Source of the DNA: Bordetella parapertussis
GTDB taxonomy: Bacteria > Pseudomonadota > Gammaproteobacteria > Burkholderiales > Burkholderiaceae_C
Length of the DNA stretch: 44,010 bases
Direction: 5' to 3'
NCBI GenBank assembly: GCA_945875935.1
Contig: CAMCNE010000009.1
Coordinates: 1-44,010, forward strand
This document shows, in pieces, positions 33,368 through 41,607 of this stretch; within the stretch, counting starts at the first letter, position 1; each line of letters begins with the position of its first letter. The translations under genes and the position numbers were made by a program. The notes beneath the pieces are model-generated. The model saw only the letters and a list, made by a program, of their open reading frames with translations, had not been told where the DNA came from and did not search any database.

Positions 33368-34306
33368 ATGACTGCACAGACCCAACCGGCTGAAGATGCC
33401 GCTGACGCGTTGCAGGAGGCGGCATCGCCGGCTTGCGTGATGAGCTTCAACGCCTCGGATGCCACCGGCGCGGGTGGCGTGGCGGGCGACGTGGCCACCA
33501 TCGCCGCCATGGGCGCGCACGGCCTGCCGATCACCACCGCCATCGTGATGCGCGACACCGCTGAGGTGTTCGATCACCACGCGCTGGATGCCGAGGTCAT
33601 CGCCGAACAGGCGCGTTGCGTGCTCGAAGACATCACCATCTCTGCATGGAAGGTGGGCTTTCTGGGTTCGGCCGAGGGTGTGGGCGCCGTCGCCGAGATC
33701 CTCTCCGACTACCCGGATGTGCCGCTGGTGGCCTACATGCCCAGCCTGTCGTGGCTCGAGGAAGAGCAGCAGCAGTCCTACGCCGATGCGTTTCGCGAAC
33801 TGGTGCTGCCGCAAACCGAGGTGCTGGTGGGCAGCCACCAGACGCTCACCGACTTTCTGCTGCCCGACTGGGAATCCGAACGCCCTGCCTCGCCGCGAGA
33901 GCTGGCGGTGGCAGCGGCCGAGCACGGCGCCAACTTCGTGCTGGTGACTGGCGTGCTGATGAACAGCAGCAAAAGCCCCGAACAGTTTCTCGACAACGTG
34001 CTGGCGTCGGCGCAAGGCGCGATCACCGGCGAAAAGTTCGAGCGCTTCGAAGCCTCCTTCAACGGCGCGGGCGACACGCTGTCGGCATCGCTGGCGGCCT
34101 TGCTGGCTTCGGGCAGCGAGTTGCAGACCGCGGTGGGCGAGTCGCTCGCCTTCCTCGACCAATCGCTCGATGCGGGCTTTCGTCCCGGCATGGGCAACGT
34201 GATCCCGGATCGCTTTTTCTGGGCGCTGGCGCCCGGAGAAGAAGACGGCGGACCCGAGGGCGAGGGCGGTGACGCCGAAGCCCCCGTCAGCCGACGCATC
34301 CATTGA
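33368..34306 (+). CDS. thiD: Divergent ThiD-type hydroxymethylpyrimidine/phosphomethylpyrimidine kinase
   Basis: A 312-residue ribokinase-fold protein of the ThiD family, which phosphorylates the pyrimidine moiety of thiamine. The N-terminal substrate region SFNASDATGAGGVAGDVATIAAMG (27-50) parallels ThiD, as does VGFLGSAEGVGAVAEIL. It departs from the standard enzyme in two places. The usual DPV motif after the central strand is replaced by AYMPSLSWLEEEQQQ (122-136). The catalytic loop reads NGAGDTLSA (232-240), with Asp where ThiD usually has Cys, as in sugar kinases. A charged Gly/Glu tail ends the protein. ATG 33368 is used. hemL follows 18 bases later. Substrate should be treated as unproven. 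Confidence 0.82.
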   Translation: MTAQTQPAEDAADALQEAASPACVMSFNASDATGAGGVAGDVATIAAMGAHGLPITTAIVMRDTAEVFDHHALDAEVIAEQARCVLEDITISAWKVGFLGSAEGVGAVAEILSDYPDVPLVAYMPSLSWLEEEQQQSYADAFRELVLPQTEVLVGSHQTLTDFLLPDWESERPASPRELAVAAAEHGANFVLVTGVLMNSSKSPEQFLDNVLASAQGAITGEKFERFEASFNGAGDTLSASLAALLASGSELQTAVGESLAFLDQSLDAGFRPGMGNVIPDRFFWALAPGEEDGGPEGEGGDAEAPVSRRIH

Positions 34307-34324
34307 CCCATTGATGACCCCGAC

Positions 34325-35623
34325 ATGACATCCACCAACGCCCAGCTTTTCGAACGTGCCCAGCGGGTCATCCCCGGCGGCGTCAACTCACCCGTGCGCG
34401 CTTTCCGCGCGGTGGGCGGCACACCGCGCTTCATCGCCCGTGCCCAAGGCCCCTACATCTTCGACGCCGAAGGCACGCGCTACATCGACTACATCGGCTC
34501 GTGGGGGCCGATGATCCTCGGCCATGGCCACCCGGCCGTGCTCGATGCGGTGCAAAAGGCCGCGCTCGACGGCTTCTCGTTCGGCGCACCCACCGAGCGC
34601 GAGATCGAACTGGCCGAAGAAATCCTCAAGCTCGTGCCCAGCATGGATCAGGTGCGTCTGGTCAGCTCGGGCACCGAAGCCGCGATGAGCGCGCTGCGCC
34701 TGGCGCGCGGTGCCACCGGGCGCAACAAGATCGTCAAGTTCGAGGGCTGCTATCACGGCCACGCCGACGCGCTGCTGGTCAAGGCCGGCTCGGGTCTGGC
34801 CACCTTCGGCAACCCGACCAGCGCGGGCGTGCCCGAAGACGTGGTCAAGCACACCGTGGTGCTCGAATACAACCACATCGGCCAGCTCGAAGAGGCCTTC
34901 GCACTGCATGGCGCCGACATGGCCTGCGTGATGATCGAGGCGATCTGCGGCAACATGAATTTCGTGCGCGCCAGCGTGCCTTTCATGACCCGGCTGCGCG
35001 AGCTGTGCACCGAGCACGGCGTGTTGCTGGTGTTCGACGAGGTGATGACCGGTTTTCGCGTGGCGCTCGGCGGCGCACAAAGCGTGTACGCCAAGCTCAT
35101 CCCCGGCTTCGCGCCGGATGTGAGCGTGTTCGGCAAAGTGATTGGCGGCGGCATGCCGCTGGCGGCTTTTGGCGGGCGGCGTGCGGTGATGGAGCAGCTC
35201 GCCCCACTCGGCCCGGTTTACCAGGCCGGCACGCTGTCGGGCAACCCGGTGGCCACCGCCTGCGGTCTGGCCACGCTGCGCGAGATCCAGAAGCCCGGCT
35301 ACTTCGACGCCCTCACCGCCAGCACCCGGCAACTCGTCGACGGCTTGGCGGCCGCGGCCGCTGAAGCCGGCGTGCCCATGGTCACCGACAGCGAAGGTGG
35401 CATGTTCGGCTTTTTCTTCGCCTCGCAGCTGCCGCAGCAGTACACGCAGGTGCTGGCGACCGACAAGGCGCGCTTCAACCACTTCTTCCACGCCATGCTC
35501 GACCGGGGTGTCTATCTGGCGCCGGCGCTTTACGAGGCCGGGTTCGTGAGCTCGGCTCACCGGCCGCAAGACATCGCCGACACGATCGAAGCCGCGCGGC
35601 AGTCGCTCAAGCTCGCTGTTTGA
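34325..35623 (+). CDS. hemL: Glutamate-1-semialdehyde 2,1-aminomutase
   Basis: A PLP enzyme that converts glutamate 1-semialdehyde to 5-aminolevulinate, the first tetrapyrrole precursor in the C5 pathway. The protein is 432 residues. PGGVNSPVRAF is at the N terminus and SSGTEAAMSALRLAR (114-128) binds the cofactor phosphate. FDEVMTGFR (237-245) contacts the PLP ring, and Lys271 in FGKVIGGGMP is the Schiff-base lysine. All motifs are intact. ATG 34325 gives the standard start. It lies 18 bases after thiD. Heme from this pathway would feed the heme O/A genes earlier in the window, though there is no sign of shared control. Confidence 0.97.
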   Translation: MTSTNAQLFERAQRVIPGGVNSPVRAFRAVGGTPRFIARAQGPYIFDAEGTRYIDYIGSWGPMILGHGHPAVLDAVQKAALDGFSFGAPTEREIELAEEILKLVPSMDQVRLVSSGTEAAMSALRLARGATGRNKIVKFEGCYHGHADALLVKAGSGLATFGNPTSAGVPEDVVKHTVVLEYNHIGQLEEAFALHGADMACVMIEAICGNMNFVRASVPFMTRLRELCTEHGVLLVFDEVMTGFRVALGGAQSVYAKLIPGFAPDVSVFGKVIGGGMPLAAFGGRRAVMEQLAPLGPVYQAGTLSGNPVATACGLATLREIQKPGYFDALTASTRQLVDGLAAAAAEAGVPMVTDSEGGMFGFFFASQLPQQYTQVLATDKARFNHFFHAMLDRGVYLAPALYEAGFVSSAHRPQDIADTIEAARQSLKLAV

Positions 35624-35702
35624 ACGGCCCGTGATGGTCAGTCGCCGAACGCTCACCCTGTGAGCGCGTCGGCGCTGGCCTGAATACTGCTCACCTCCCC
35701 TC

Positions 35703-37118
35703 ATGCACATCCACATCCTTGGTATTTGCGGCACCTTCATGGGCGGCCTGGCGGCGCTGGCGCGCGAGGCCGGTCACAAGGTCACCGGCTGCGACGCTGG
35801 CGTCTACCCGCCGATGAGCGACCAGTTGCGCGCGCTGGGCATCGACCTCATCGAGGGCTGGGGTGCCGATCAGCTCGCGCTCAAGCCCGATCTGTTTGTG
35901 ATCGGCAACGTGGTCTCGCGCGGCAACCCGCTGATGGAAGCGGTGCTCGACGCTGGCGCGGCGTACACCAGCGGGCCGCAGTGGCTGGCCGAGCACGTGC
36001 TGCAAGGCCGTCATGTGCTGGCGGTGGCTGGCACCCACGGCAAGACCACCACCACCTCGATGCTGGCCTGGGTGCTCGAGCACGCGGGGCTGCAGCCGGG
36101 CTTTCTGGTCGGCGGCGTGCCGCTGAATTTCGGCATCTCGGCGCGGCTGGGCGCGCCGGTGCCGGCCGATGGCTCAGCACCACGCCCACCCTTCGTGATC
36201 GAGGCCGACGAATACGACACCGCCTTTTTCGACAAACGCAGCAAGTTCGTGCACTACCGGCCGCGCACCGCCGTGCTCAACAACCTCGAGTTCGACCACG
36301 CCGACATCTTCGACAACCTCGCGGCCATCGAACGGCAGTTCCACCATCTGGTGCGCACGGTGCCGTCGCAAGGCCGGCTGGTGGTCAACGCGCGCGACGA
36401 GTCTTTGCAGCGCGTGCTCGCCATGGGCTGCTGGAGCGATGTGGTGCGCTTTGGTGCGCGCCGTGAAACGCCCGGCGAGTGGCGCACCCGCGGCGAGCCG
36501 CATGCCTTCGACGTGCTGCGCGGCAGCATGAAGCTCGCCCGCGTCGAATGGTCACTGGCCGGCGAGCACAACCAGCTCAATGCACTGGCCGCCATCGCCG
36601 CGGCCGACCATCTGGGCGTGAGCGCCGAGGTGGCGGCTGCGGCCCTGGCGAGCTTCGAAAACGTGCGCCGCCGGCTCGAATTGCGCGGCAGCGTCGGCGG
36701 CGTGAGCGTCTACGACGATTTCGCGCATCACCCCACAGCGATGCACACCACCATCAACGGCCTGCGCCGCAAGGTCGATGCGCTGTGGAGTGCGGCCACC
36801 CAGCCACGCCCCCGCGTGCTGGCGGTGTTCGAGCCGCGCTCCAACACCATGAAACTCGGCACCATGAAAGCGCAGCTGCCGTGGGCGCTGGAAGAAGCCG
36901 ACCTCTCGTTTTGCCACAGCGGCGGCCTCGATTGGGATGCCACGCAGGTGCTCGCCCCGCTGGGGTCGCTGGCGTCGGTCAGCACCAGCGTCGACCAGCT
37001 GGTCGCACGCGTGGTGGCCGTCGCCCAGCCCGGTGACCATGTGCTGTGCATGAGCAATGGCGGCTTCGGCAACGTGCACGCCCGGCTGCTCGAGGCGCTG
37101 TCGGCGCGCAGCACATGA
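35703..37118 (+). CDS. mpl: UDP-N-acetylmuramate:L-alanyl-gamma-D-glutamyl-meso-diaminopimelate ligase
   Basis: Mpl is a Mur-ligase-family enzyme that joins recycled tripeptide to UDP-MurNAc, returning cell-wall peptides to peptidoglycan synthesis. The protein is 471 residues. The N-terminal Rossmann motif HILGICGTFMGGLA, the ATP P-loop GTHGKTTTT (110-118), EADEYDTAFFDKRSKF and YDDFAHHPTA are typical. The CGTFMGGLA variant is Mpl-like rather than MurC-like (GIGGxGMxGxA). ATG 35703 starts it; the 79 bases after hemL hold a 7-base hairpin (35650-35666) without a T run. The stop overlaps the start of the next gene (ATGA). Confidence 0.97.
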   Translation: MHIHILGICGTFMGGLAALAREAGHKVTGCDAGVYPPMSDQLRALGIDLIEGWGADQLALKPDLFVIGNVVSRGNPLMEAVLDAGAAYTSGPQWLAEHVLQGRHVLAVAGTHGKTTTTSMLAWVLEHAGLQPGFLVGGVPLNFGISARLGAPVPADGSAPRPPFVIEADEYDTAFFDKRSKFVHYRPRTAVLNNLEFDHADIFDNLAAIERQFHHLVRTVPSQGRLVVNARDESLQRVLAMGCWSDVVRFGARRETPGEWRTRGEPHAFDVLRGSMKLARVEWSLAGEHNQLNALAAIAAADHLGVSAEVAAAALASFENVRRRLELRGSVGGVSVYDDFAHHPTAMHTTINGLRRKVDALWSAATQPRPRVLAVFEPRSNTMKLGTMKAQLPWALEEADLSFCHSGGLDWDATQVLAPLGSLASVSTSVDQLVARVVAVAQPGDHVLCMSNGGFGNVHARLLEALSARST

Positions 37119-37732
37119 GCGTGCGCGGCGACGCTCCCCTCACGCACCTGCTCTACCTGCACGGCTTTCGCTCCTCGCCGCACTCCACCAAGGCGCGACA
37201 GTTCGCCGACTGGGTGCGCACGCACCGCCCCGATGTGACCTGGTGGTGCCCGCAACTGCCGGCCTCGCCGCGCGAGGCCGTGGCGCTGCTTGAAGAGGGC
37301 TGCCTGGACTGGCCCAAGGAGCACACCGCCGTGATCGGCAGTTCGCTGGGCGGCTTTTACGCCGGCGTGCTGGCCGAGCGCTGGGGCTCGCGCGCGGTGC
37401 TGCTCAACCCTGCGGTGAACCCGGCGCGCGATCTGGCCACGCAAATCGGCGAAAGCCGAAGTTGGCACGACGACGCACCGTTTTTCTTTCGGCCCGAGTT
37501 CATCGACGAGTTGCAGGCGATGGCGCCAGCGGCGATCACCCGGCCCGAGCGTTACCTGGCTGTCATCGCCGAGGGCGACGAGGTGCTCGACTGGCGCGAG
37601 ATGCGCGATCGCTACGCCGACTGCGCGATGCGCGTGCTGCCGCTTGACGCCCCAGGCAGCGACCACGCGCTCAGCCGCTTCGAGCTTCAAATGCCCGAGG
37701 TGCTGGCGTTTGCAGGTCTCAGCGCACGGTGA
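37115..37732 (+). CDS. YqiA/YcfP-like alpha/beta-fold esterase
   Basis: A 205-residue protein of the YqiA (UPF0227) alpha/beta hydrolase group. The opening LLYLHGFRSSPHSTKARQFADWV contains the oxyanion HGF and the family signature. The nucleophile elbow is GSSLGGFYA with the catalytic Ser, and DEVLDWREM and the C-terminal GSDHAL provide the acid and His. E. coli YqiA is an esterase on palmitoyl-CoA and nitrophenyl esters; the natural substrate is unknown. ATG 37115 overlaps the mpl stop by four bases (ATGA), so the two are coupled. The stop codon abuts the stop of the convergent small membrane gene with no base between them. Confidence 0.92.
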   Translation: MSVRGDAPLTHLLYLHGFRSSPHSTKARQFADWVRTHRPDVTWWCPQLPASPREAVALLEEGCLDWPKEHTAVIGSSLGGFYAGVLAERWGSRAVLLNPAVNPARDLATQIGESRSWHDDAPFFFRPEFIDELQAMAPAAITRPERYLAVIAEGDEVLDWREMRDRYADCAMRVLPLDAPGSDHALSRFELQMPEVLAFAGLSAR

Positions 37733-37942
37733 TCACCAGGTGACCAGCGTGTGCACCACGCTGCCCCACACCTCGACGTTCACCCACAACATCGCCAGCG
37801 CGAACGCCCACTGGCGAAACAGCTTGCTGCGCTCGAGCCACAGCTTGCGGTCCGAGCTGATGAAGATCGCGAACGAGCCCAGGCTGAGACCGCCGGTCAA
37901 CACGATCAGCGAGCCCATCGTCCAGCGCAGGAAGTGACTCAC
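37733..37942 (-). CDS. Small membrane protein coupled to lpxC
   Basis: A 69-residue protein that I do not recognise by name. It has two hydrophobic segments, about 8-28 (TMGSLIVLTGGLSLGSFAIFI) and 43-66 (QWAFALAMLWVNVEVWGSVVHTLV), joined by a charged loop SSDRKLWLERSKLFR. The start is GTG 37942, which overlaps the lpxC stop by four bases (GTGA), arguing for translational coupling to lpxC. It ends exactly where the convergent esterase gene ends. The coupling and the clean two-helix pattern argue that it is expressed. A role in envelope biology or lpxC control is speculation. Confidence 0.75.
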   Translation of the reverse strand: MSHFLRWTMGSLIVLTGGLSLGSFAIFISSDRKLWLERSKLFRQWAFALAMLWVNVEVWGSVVHTLVTW

Positions 37943-38874
37943 CAGGCGGGTGCCAGGTCGGCCAGCCCGGCGGGCGCGGTGGAGGCGTCATCGAAGCTGA
38001 CGATGTCGTAGCACGACGGATCGGCCAGCACCGCTCGCACCAGCTTGCTGTTGAGCGCGTGTCCCGACTTGAAGGCGCTGTAGGCGCCGATCAGCGGGTG
38101 CCCGATCACGTACAGATCGCCGATCGCATCGAGGATCTTGTGCTTGGCGAATTCGTCGCCGTAGCGCAGGCCGTCGCTGTTGAGCACCTTGTAGTCGTCT
38201 ACCACCACCACGTTGTCGAGGCTGCCGCCCAGACCCAGACCGCGCGAACGCATCATCTCGACGTCCCGCGTGAAGCCAAAGGTGCGCGCCCGGGCGATCT
38301 CGCGCTTGTACTGGCCTGAGCCCATGTCGAACACCACATGCTGGCCGGTCTGGTTGACGGCCGGGTGGTCGAAGTCGATCTCGAAAGTCAGCTTGTAGCC
38401 ATCGAAGGGCTCAAGCCGCGCCCACTTGAGGCTGGCGCCCTCGCCTTCGCGCACCTCGATCGAGCGGCGCATGCGCAAGAAGCGCTTGGGCGCGTCCTGC
38501 AACTCGATGCCCGCGCTTTGCAGCAGGAACACGAAAGACGCCGCCGAGCCGTCGAGGATGGGCACCTCTTCGGCGGTGATGTCGATCATCAGGTTGTCGA
38601 TGCCCAGGCCCGCACAGGCCGACAGCAGGTGCTCCACCGTGTTGACCTTGGGCGCGCCCGGGTCACCGCCGGGCGACAGCGCAGTGGCCATGCGGGTGTC
38701 GCACACCGAATCGGAACGCACCGCGATGTTCACCGGCTGCGGCAGATCGACTCGGCGAAAGACGATGCCGCTGTCGCTCGGCGCGGGGCGCAGCGTGAGC
38801 TCCACCCGGTGCCCGCCATGCACACCCACACCCACCGCACGGGTGAGAGACTTCAGGGTGCGTTGCGCCAGCAT
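37939..38874 (-). CDS. lpxC: UDP-3-O-acyl-N-acetylglucosamine deacetylase
   Basis: LpxC is the zinc deacetylase that commits UDP-acyl-GlcNAc to lipid A synthesis. The protein is 311 residues. The zinc ligands are visible at His82 (TVEHLLSA), His245 and Asp249 (KHKILDAIGD), and the catalytic His272 is in SGHALNSKL; all match the E. coli enzyme with a small offset. The start ATG 38874 gives the conserved opening MLAQRTLKSLTRAVGVGVHGG. No ribosome site is seen before it, but a TACAAT box lies only six bases upstream. It follows ftsZ after 176 bases, as in the classic end of the dcw cluster, and overlaps the small membrane gene by four bases. Confidence 0.97.
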   Translation of the reverse strand: MLAQRTLKSLTRAVGVGVHGGHRVELTLRPAPSDSGIVFRRVDLPQPVNIAVRSDSVCDTRMATALSPGGDPGAPKVNTVEHLLSACAGLGIDNLMIDITAEEVPILDGSAASFVFLLQSAGIELQDAPKRFLRMRRSIEVREGEGASLKWARLEPFDGYKLTFEIDFDHPAVNQTGQHVVFDMGSGQYKREIARARTFGFTRDVEMMRSRGLGLGGSLDNVVVVDDYKVLNSDGLRYGDEFAKHKILDAIGDLYVIGHPLIGAYSAFKSGHALNSKLVRAVLADPSCYDIVSFDDASTAPAGLADLAPAW

Positions 38875-38880
38875 CGACCC

Positions 38881-38907
38881 ATTGTAGGAAGCCGTGCGCG
38901 CAGCCAA
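38881..38907 (-). promoter_or_regulatory. Candidate promoter just before lpxC (possibly leaderless)
   Basis: On the minus strand TACAAT (38881-38886; 5 of 6 -10 consensus) lies six bases before the lpxC ATG, with a TTGGCT -35-like box (38902-38907) at a short 15-base spacing. Transcription would begin at or next to the A of the ATG. The short spacer lowers confidence. Confidence 0.35.
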
Positions 38908-39050
38908 GGCCCGCTCGACGCGCTCGGCGGCCTGCGGCGTCGGCAGCCCCTGCGGATCGACACGCGGCAGCGGCCCGCGTGCACCGCTGGCGCGCTCGCC
39001 GGATCGCTGAACGGCCTGCCAGCCGAACAGCAACAGTGATGCTGCTCGGT

Positions 39051-40271
39051 TCAATCGGCTTGCTTGCGCAGAAAGGCCGGGATCTCGATCTCGTCCATGC
39101 CGTTGCTGGCCAGCGCGTCGACCTTGGCGGCGGCGGTGCGGGTGCGCCACACGCTCGGGGTGTTCATCGAGCGGAAGTCGGTGCCGGCGTGCAGACCCAT
39201 CGATTGCGGGGTGATGGCCATCGGGCTGAGCGCGTTGTCGAGCACCGGCAGGTTGTCGGTGCCGGTGCGCTGCACCGACGAGGTGTGCACCACGCTGATG
39301 GTGGGCTGCTGGCGACGTGCCGGGCTCAGGCCGGTGGCGATCACCGTCACGCGCAGCTGGTCACCCAAGGTCTCGTCGTAGACGGTGCCGAAGATCACGT
39401 GGGCATCTTCAGACGCGTAGCGGCGGATGGTGTTCATCGCGTTCTTGCTCTCAGACAGCTTGAGCGTGCCGCGGCTGGCAGCAATCAGCACCAGCACGCC
39501 CTTGGCACCCGACAGGTCGATGCCCTCGAGCAGCGGGCAGGCCACCGCAGCGTCAGCCGCCTTGGTCGCGCGCTCCGGGCCGCCGGCCTGTGCCGTGCCC
39601 ATCATGGCCTTGCCTGGCTCGCTCATCACGGTCTTGACGTCTTCGAAGTCGACGTTGACCAGACCGTTCATGTGGATGATGTCGCTGATGCCGCCCACGG
39701 CGTTCTTCAGCACGTCGTTGGCTTCGGCAAAGGCCTGGTCCTGGGTGATGTCGTCGCCCAGCACGTCGTGCAGTTTCTCGTTGAGCACCACGATCAGCGA
39801 GTCGACGTTGGCCTCCAGCTCGGCCAGGCCCATCTCGGCGGCCTTCATGCGGCGGCTGCCTTCGAAGTCGAACGGCTTGGTCACCACGCCCACGGTCAGG
39901 ATGCCCATGTCCCTGGCGATGCGCGCGATCACCGGCGCGGCGCCGGTGCCGGTGCCGCCGCCCAGACCGGCGGTGATGAACAGCATGTTGGCGCCTTCTA
40001 TGCACTCGCGGATGCGCTGCTCGGCTTCGAGCGCGGCTTCCTTGCCCTTTTCAGGCTTGGCACCGGCGCCCAGACCGGTGCTGCCCAGCTGGATCAGGTG
40101 ATGCGCGGTCGAGCGGTTGAGCGATTGCGCGTCGGTGTTGGCACACACGAACTCGACGCCTTGCACGCCCTTGGCGATCATGTGGTCGACCGCGTTGCCG
40201 CCGCCGCCGCCCACGCCGATCACCTTGATCTGGGTGCCGAGGTCAAATTCTTCGATCATTTCGATGGCCAT
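39051..40271 (-). CDS. ftsZ: Cell division protein FtsZ
   Basis: FtsZ is the tubulin-like GTPase that forms the division ring. The protein is 406 residues. The tubulin signature GGGTGTG is at 104-110, the T1-T3 loops are seen in GVGGGGGNAV and FVCANTDAQSL, and the T7/synergy region LVNVDFEDVKTVM is intact. After a variable linker the C terminus reads IEIPAFLRKQAD, the peptide that binds FtsA and ZipA. ATG 40271 is preferred over an upstream TTG because a GGAG ribosome site lies nine bases before it. It is 93 bases after ftsA; lpxC follows. Confidence 0.98.
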   Translation of the reverse strand: MAIEMIEEFDLGTQIKVIGVGGGGGNAVDHMIAKGVQGVEFVCANTDAQSLNRSTAHHLIQLGSTGLGAGAKPEKGKEAALEAEQRIRECIEGANMLFITAGLGGGTGTGAAPVIARIARDMGILTVGVVTKPFDFEGSRRMKAAEMGLAELEANVDSLIVVLNEKLHDVLGDDITQDQAFAEANDVLKNAVGGISDIIHMNGLVNVDFEDVKTVMSEPGKAMMGTAQAGGPERATKAADAAVACPLLEGIDLSGAKGVLVLIAASRGTLKLSESKNAMNTIRRYASEDAHVIFGTVYDETLGDQLRVTVIATGLSPARRQQPTISVVHTSSVQRTGTDNLPVLDNALSPMAITPQSMGLHAGTDFRSMNTPSVWRTRTAAAKVDALASNGMDEIEIPAFLRKQAD

Positions 40272-40364
40272 TTGTGTATCTCCAGTGGTTGCAGTTGCCA
40301 ATTGAAAAAAGTGCGTCTTGTTGTGGTCTAACGGGTTACTTCAGGTCTAGCGGGAATCACGAAA

Positions 40365-41594
40365 TCAGAAATTGCCGAGGAACCAGTCGCGCGCGCGGCC
40401 GACCATGGACTTCACCGAGCCGGCCTGCTGCGCGGTGCGCAAGCCGCGGGTGCGCGCCATGCGGCCTTCTTCGAGCAGGCCCATCACGGTGGCCGATCGG
40501 GTGTTGGCCACCATGTCGTGCAGCGCACCCTGGTACAGCGGGATGCCCTTGCGAACCGGCTTGAGAAAGATGTCCTCGCCAAGTTCGACCATGCCCGGCA
40601 TGAGTGCGGCGCCGCCGCAGATCACGATGCCCGACGACAGCAGCTCTTCGTAGCCGCTTTCGCGGATCACCTGGTGCACGAGTGAATAGATCTCCTCGAC
40701 GCGCGGCTCGATCACACCGGCCAGGGCCTGGCGGCTGAGCATGCGTGGCGCGCGGTCGCCCAGCCCCGGCACCTCGAGCTGCTCGCTGGCATCGGCCAGC
40801 AGCTGCTTGGCCACGCCGAACTCGACCTTGATTTCTTCAGCGTCCTTGGTGGGCGTGCGCAGCGCCATGGCGATGTCGCTGGTGATGAGGTCGCCGGCGA
40901 TCGGGATCACCGCGGTGTGGCGGATCGAGCCGTCGGTGAAGATCGACACGTCGGTGGTGCCCGCGCCAATGTCGACCAGCGCCACGCCCAGGTCTTTTTC
41001 GTCCTCGGTGAGCACCGCATGGCTGCTCGCGCTCGAGTTGAGCACCAGCTGGTTGACCTCGAGTCCGCAGCGACGCACGCACTTCACGATGTTCTCGGCC
41101 GCGGCCTGCGCGCCGGTCACGATGTGCACCTTGACCTCGAGGCGCCCGCCGCTCATGCCGATGGGCTCTTTCACCTCGTGGCCGTCGATGACGAATTCCT
41201 GCGGCTCGACGAGCAGCAGCCGCTGGTCGTTGGGGATGTTGATCGCCTTGGCGGTTTCGACCACGCGCGCCACGTCGACCTGGGTGACTTCCTTGTCACG
41301 CACGATGACCATGCCGGTGGAGTTCTGGCCGCGGATGTGGCTGCCGGTGATGCCGGTGTAGACGTGCGTGATCTTGCAGTCGGCCATCATCTCGGCCTCT
41401 TTCAGCGCTTGCTGGATGCTCTGCACCGTGGCGTCGATGTTGACCACCACGCCGCGCTTGAGGCCGTGCGCCGGCGCGCTGCCCAGTCCCGCCACGCGCA
41501 ACTCGCCGCTGGGCAGCAGCTCGGACACCACCACCATCACCTTGGCGGTGCCGATGTCCAGCCCCACGACGAGATCTTTCATTTCCTTGGCCAT
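40365..41594 (-). CDS. ftsA: Cell division protein FtsA
   Basis: FtsA is the actin-like ATPase that tethers FtsZ to the membrane and recruits divisome proteins. The protein is 409 residues. The phosphate-1 motif VVGLDIGTAKVMVVV is near the N terminus. The 1C domain follows, then VALVDIGAGTTDVSIF (phosphate 2) and GIVICGGAALMPGM (adenosine motif). The C-terminal amphipathic helix VGRARDWFLGNF is the membrane-targeting sequence. An AGAGGA ribosome site precedes ATG 41594. It lies 13 bases after ftsQ, in the standard ddl-ftsQ-ftsA-ftsZ order. Confidence 0.98.
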   Translation of the reverse strand: MAKEMKDLVVGLDIGTAKVMVVVSELLPSGELRVAGLGSAPAHGLKRGVVVNIDATVQSIQQALKEAEMMADCKITHVYTGITGSHIRGQNSTGMVIVRDKEVTQVDVARVVETAKAINIPNDQRLLLVEPQEFVIDGHEVKEPIGMSGGRLEVKVHIVTGAQAAAENIVKCVRRCGLEVNQLVLNSSASSHAVLTEDEKDLGVALVDIGAGTTDVSIFTDGSIRHTAVIPIAGDLITSDIAMALRTPTKDAEEIKVEFGVAKQLLADASEQLEVPGLGDRAPRMLSRQALAGVIEPRVEEIYSLVHQVIRESGYEELLSSGIVICGGAALMPGMVELGEDIFLKPVRKGIPLYQGALHDMVANTRSATVMGLLEEGRMARTRGLRTAQQAGSVKSMVGRARDWFLGNF

Positions 41595-41607
41595 TCGGTC
41601 CTCTCGA

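Noticed and set aside
35650..35666. Hairpin CGCTCAC / GTGAGCG between hemL and mpl as a terminator
   Set aside because: The 7-base stem has no T run and a 3-base loop; it is too weak to call.
37943..39150. A longer LpxC (403 residues) starting inside ftsZ
   Set aside because: The extension has no family similarity and the ATG at 38874 gives exactly the conserved LpxC N terminus.
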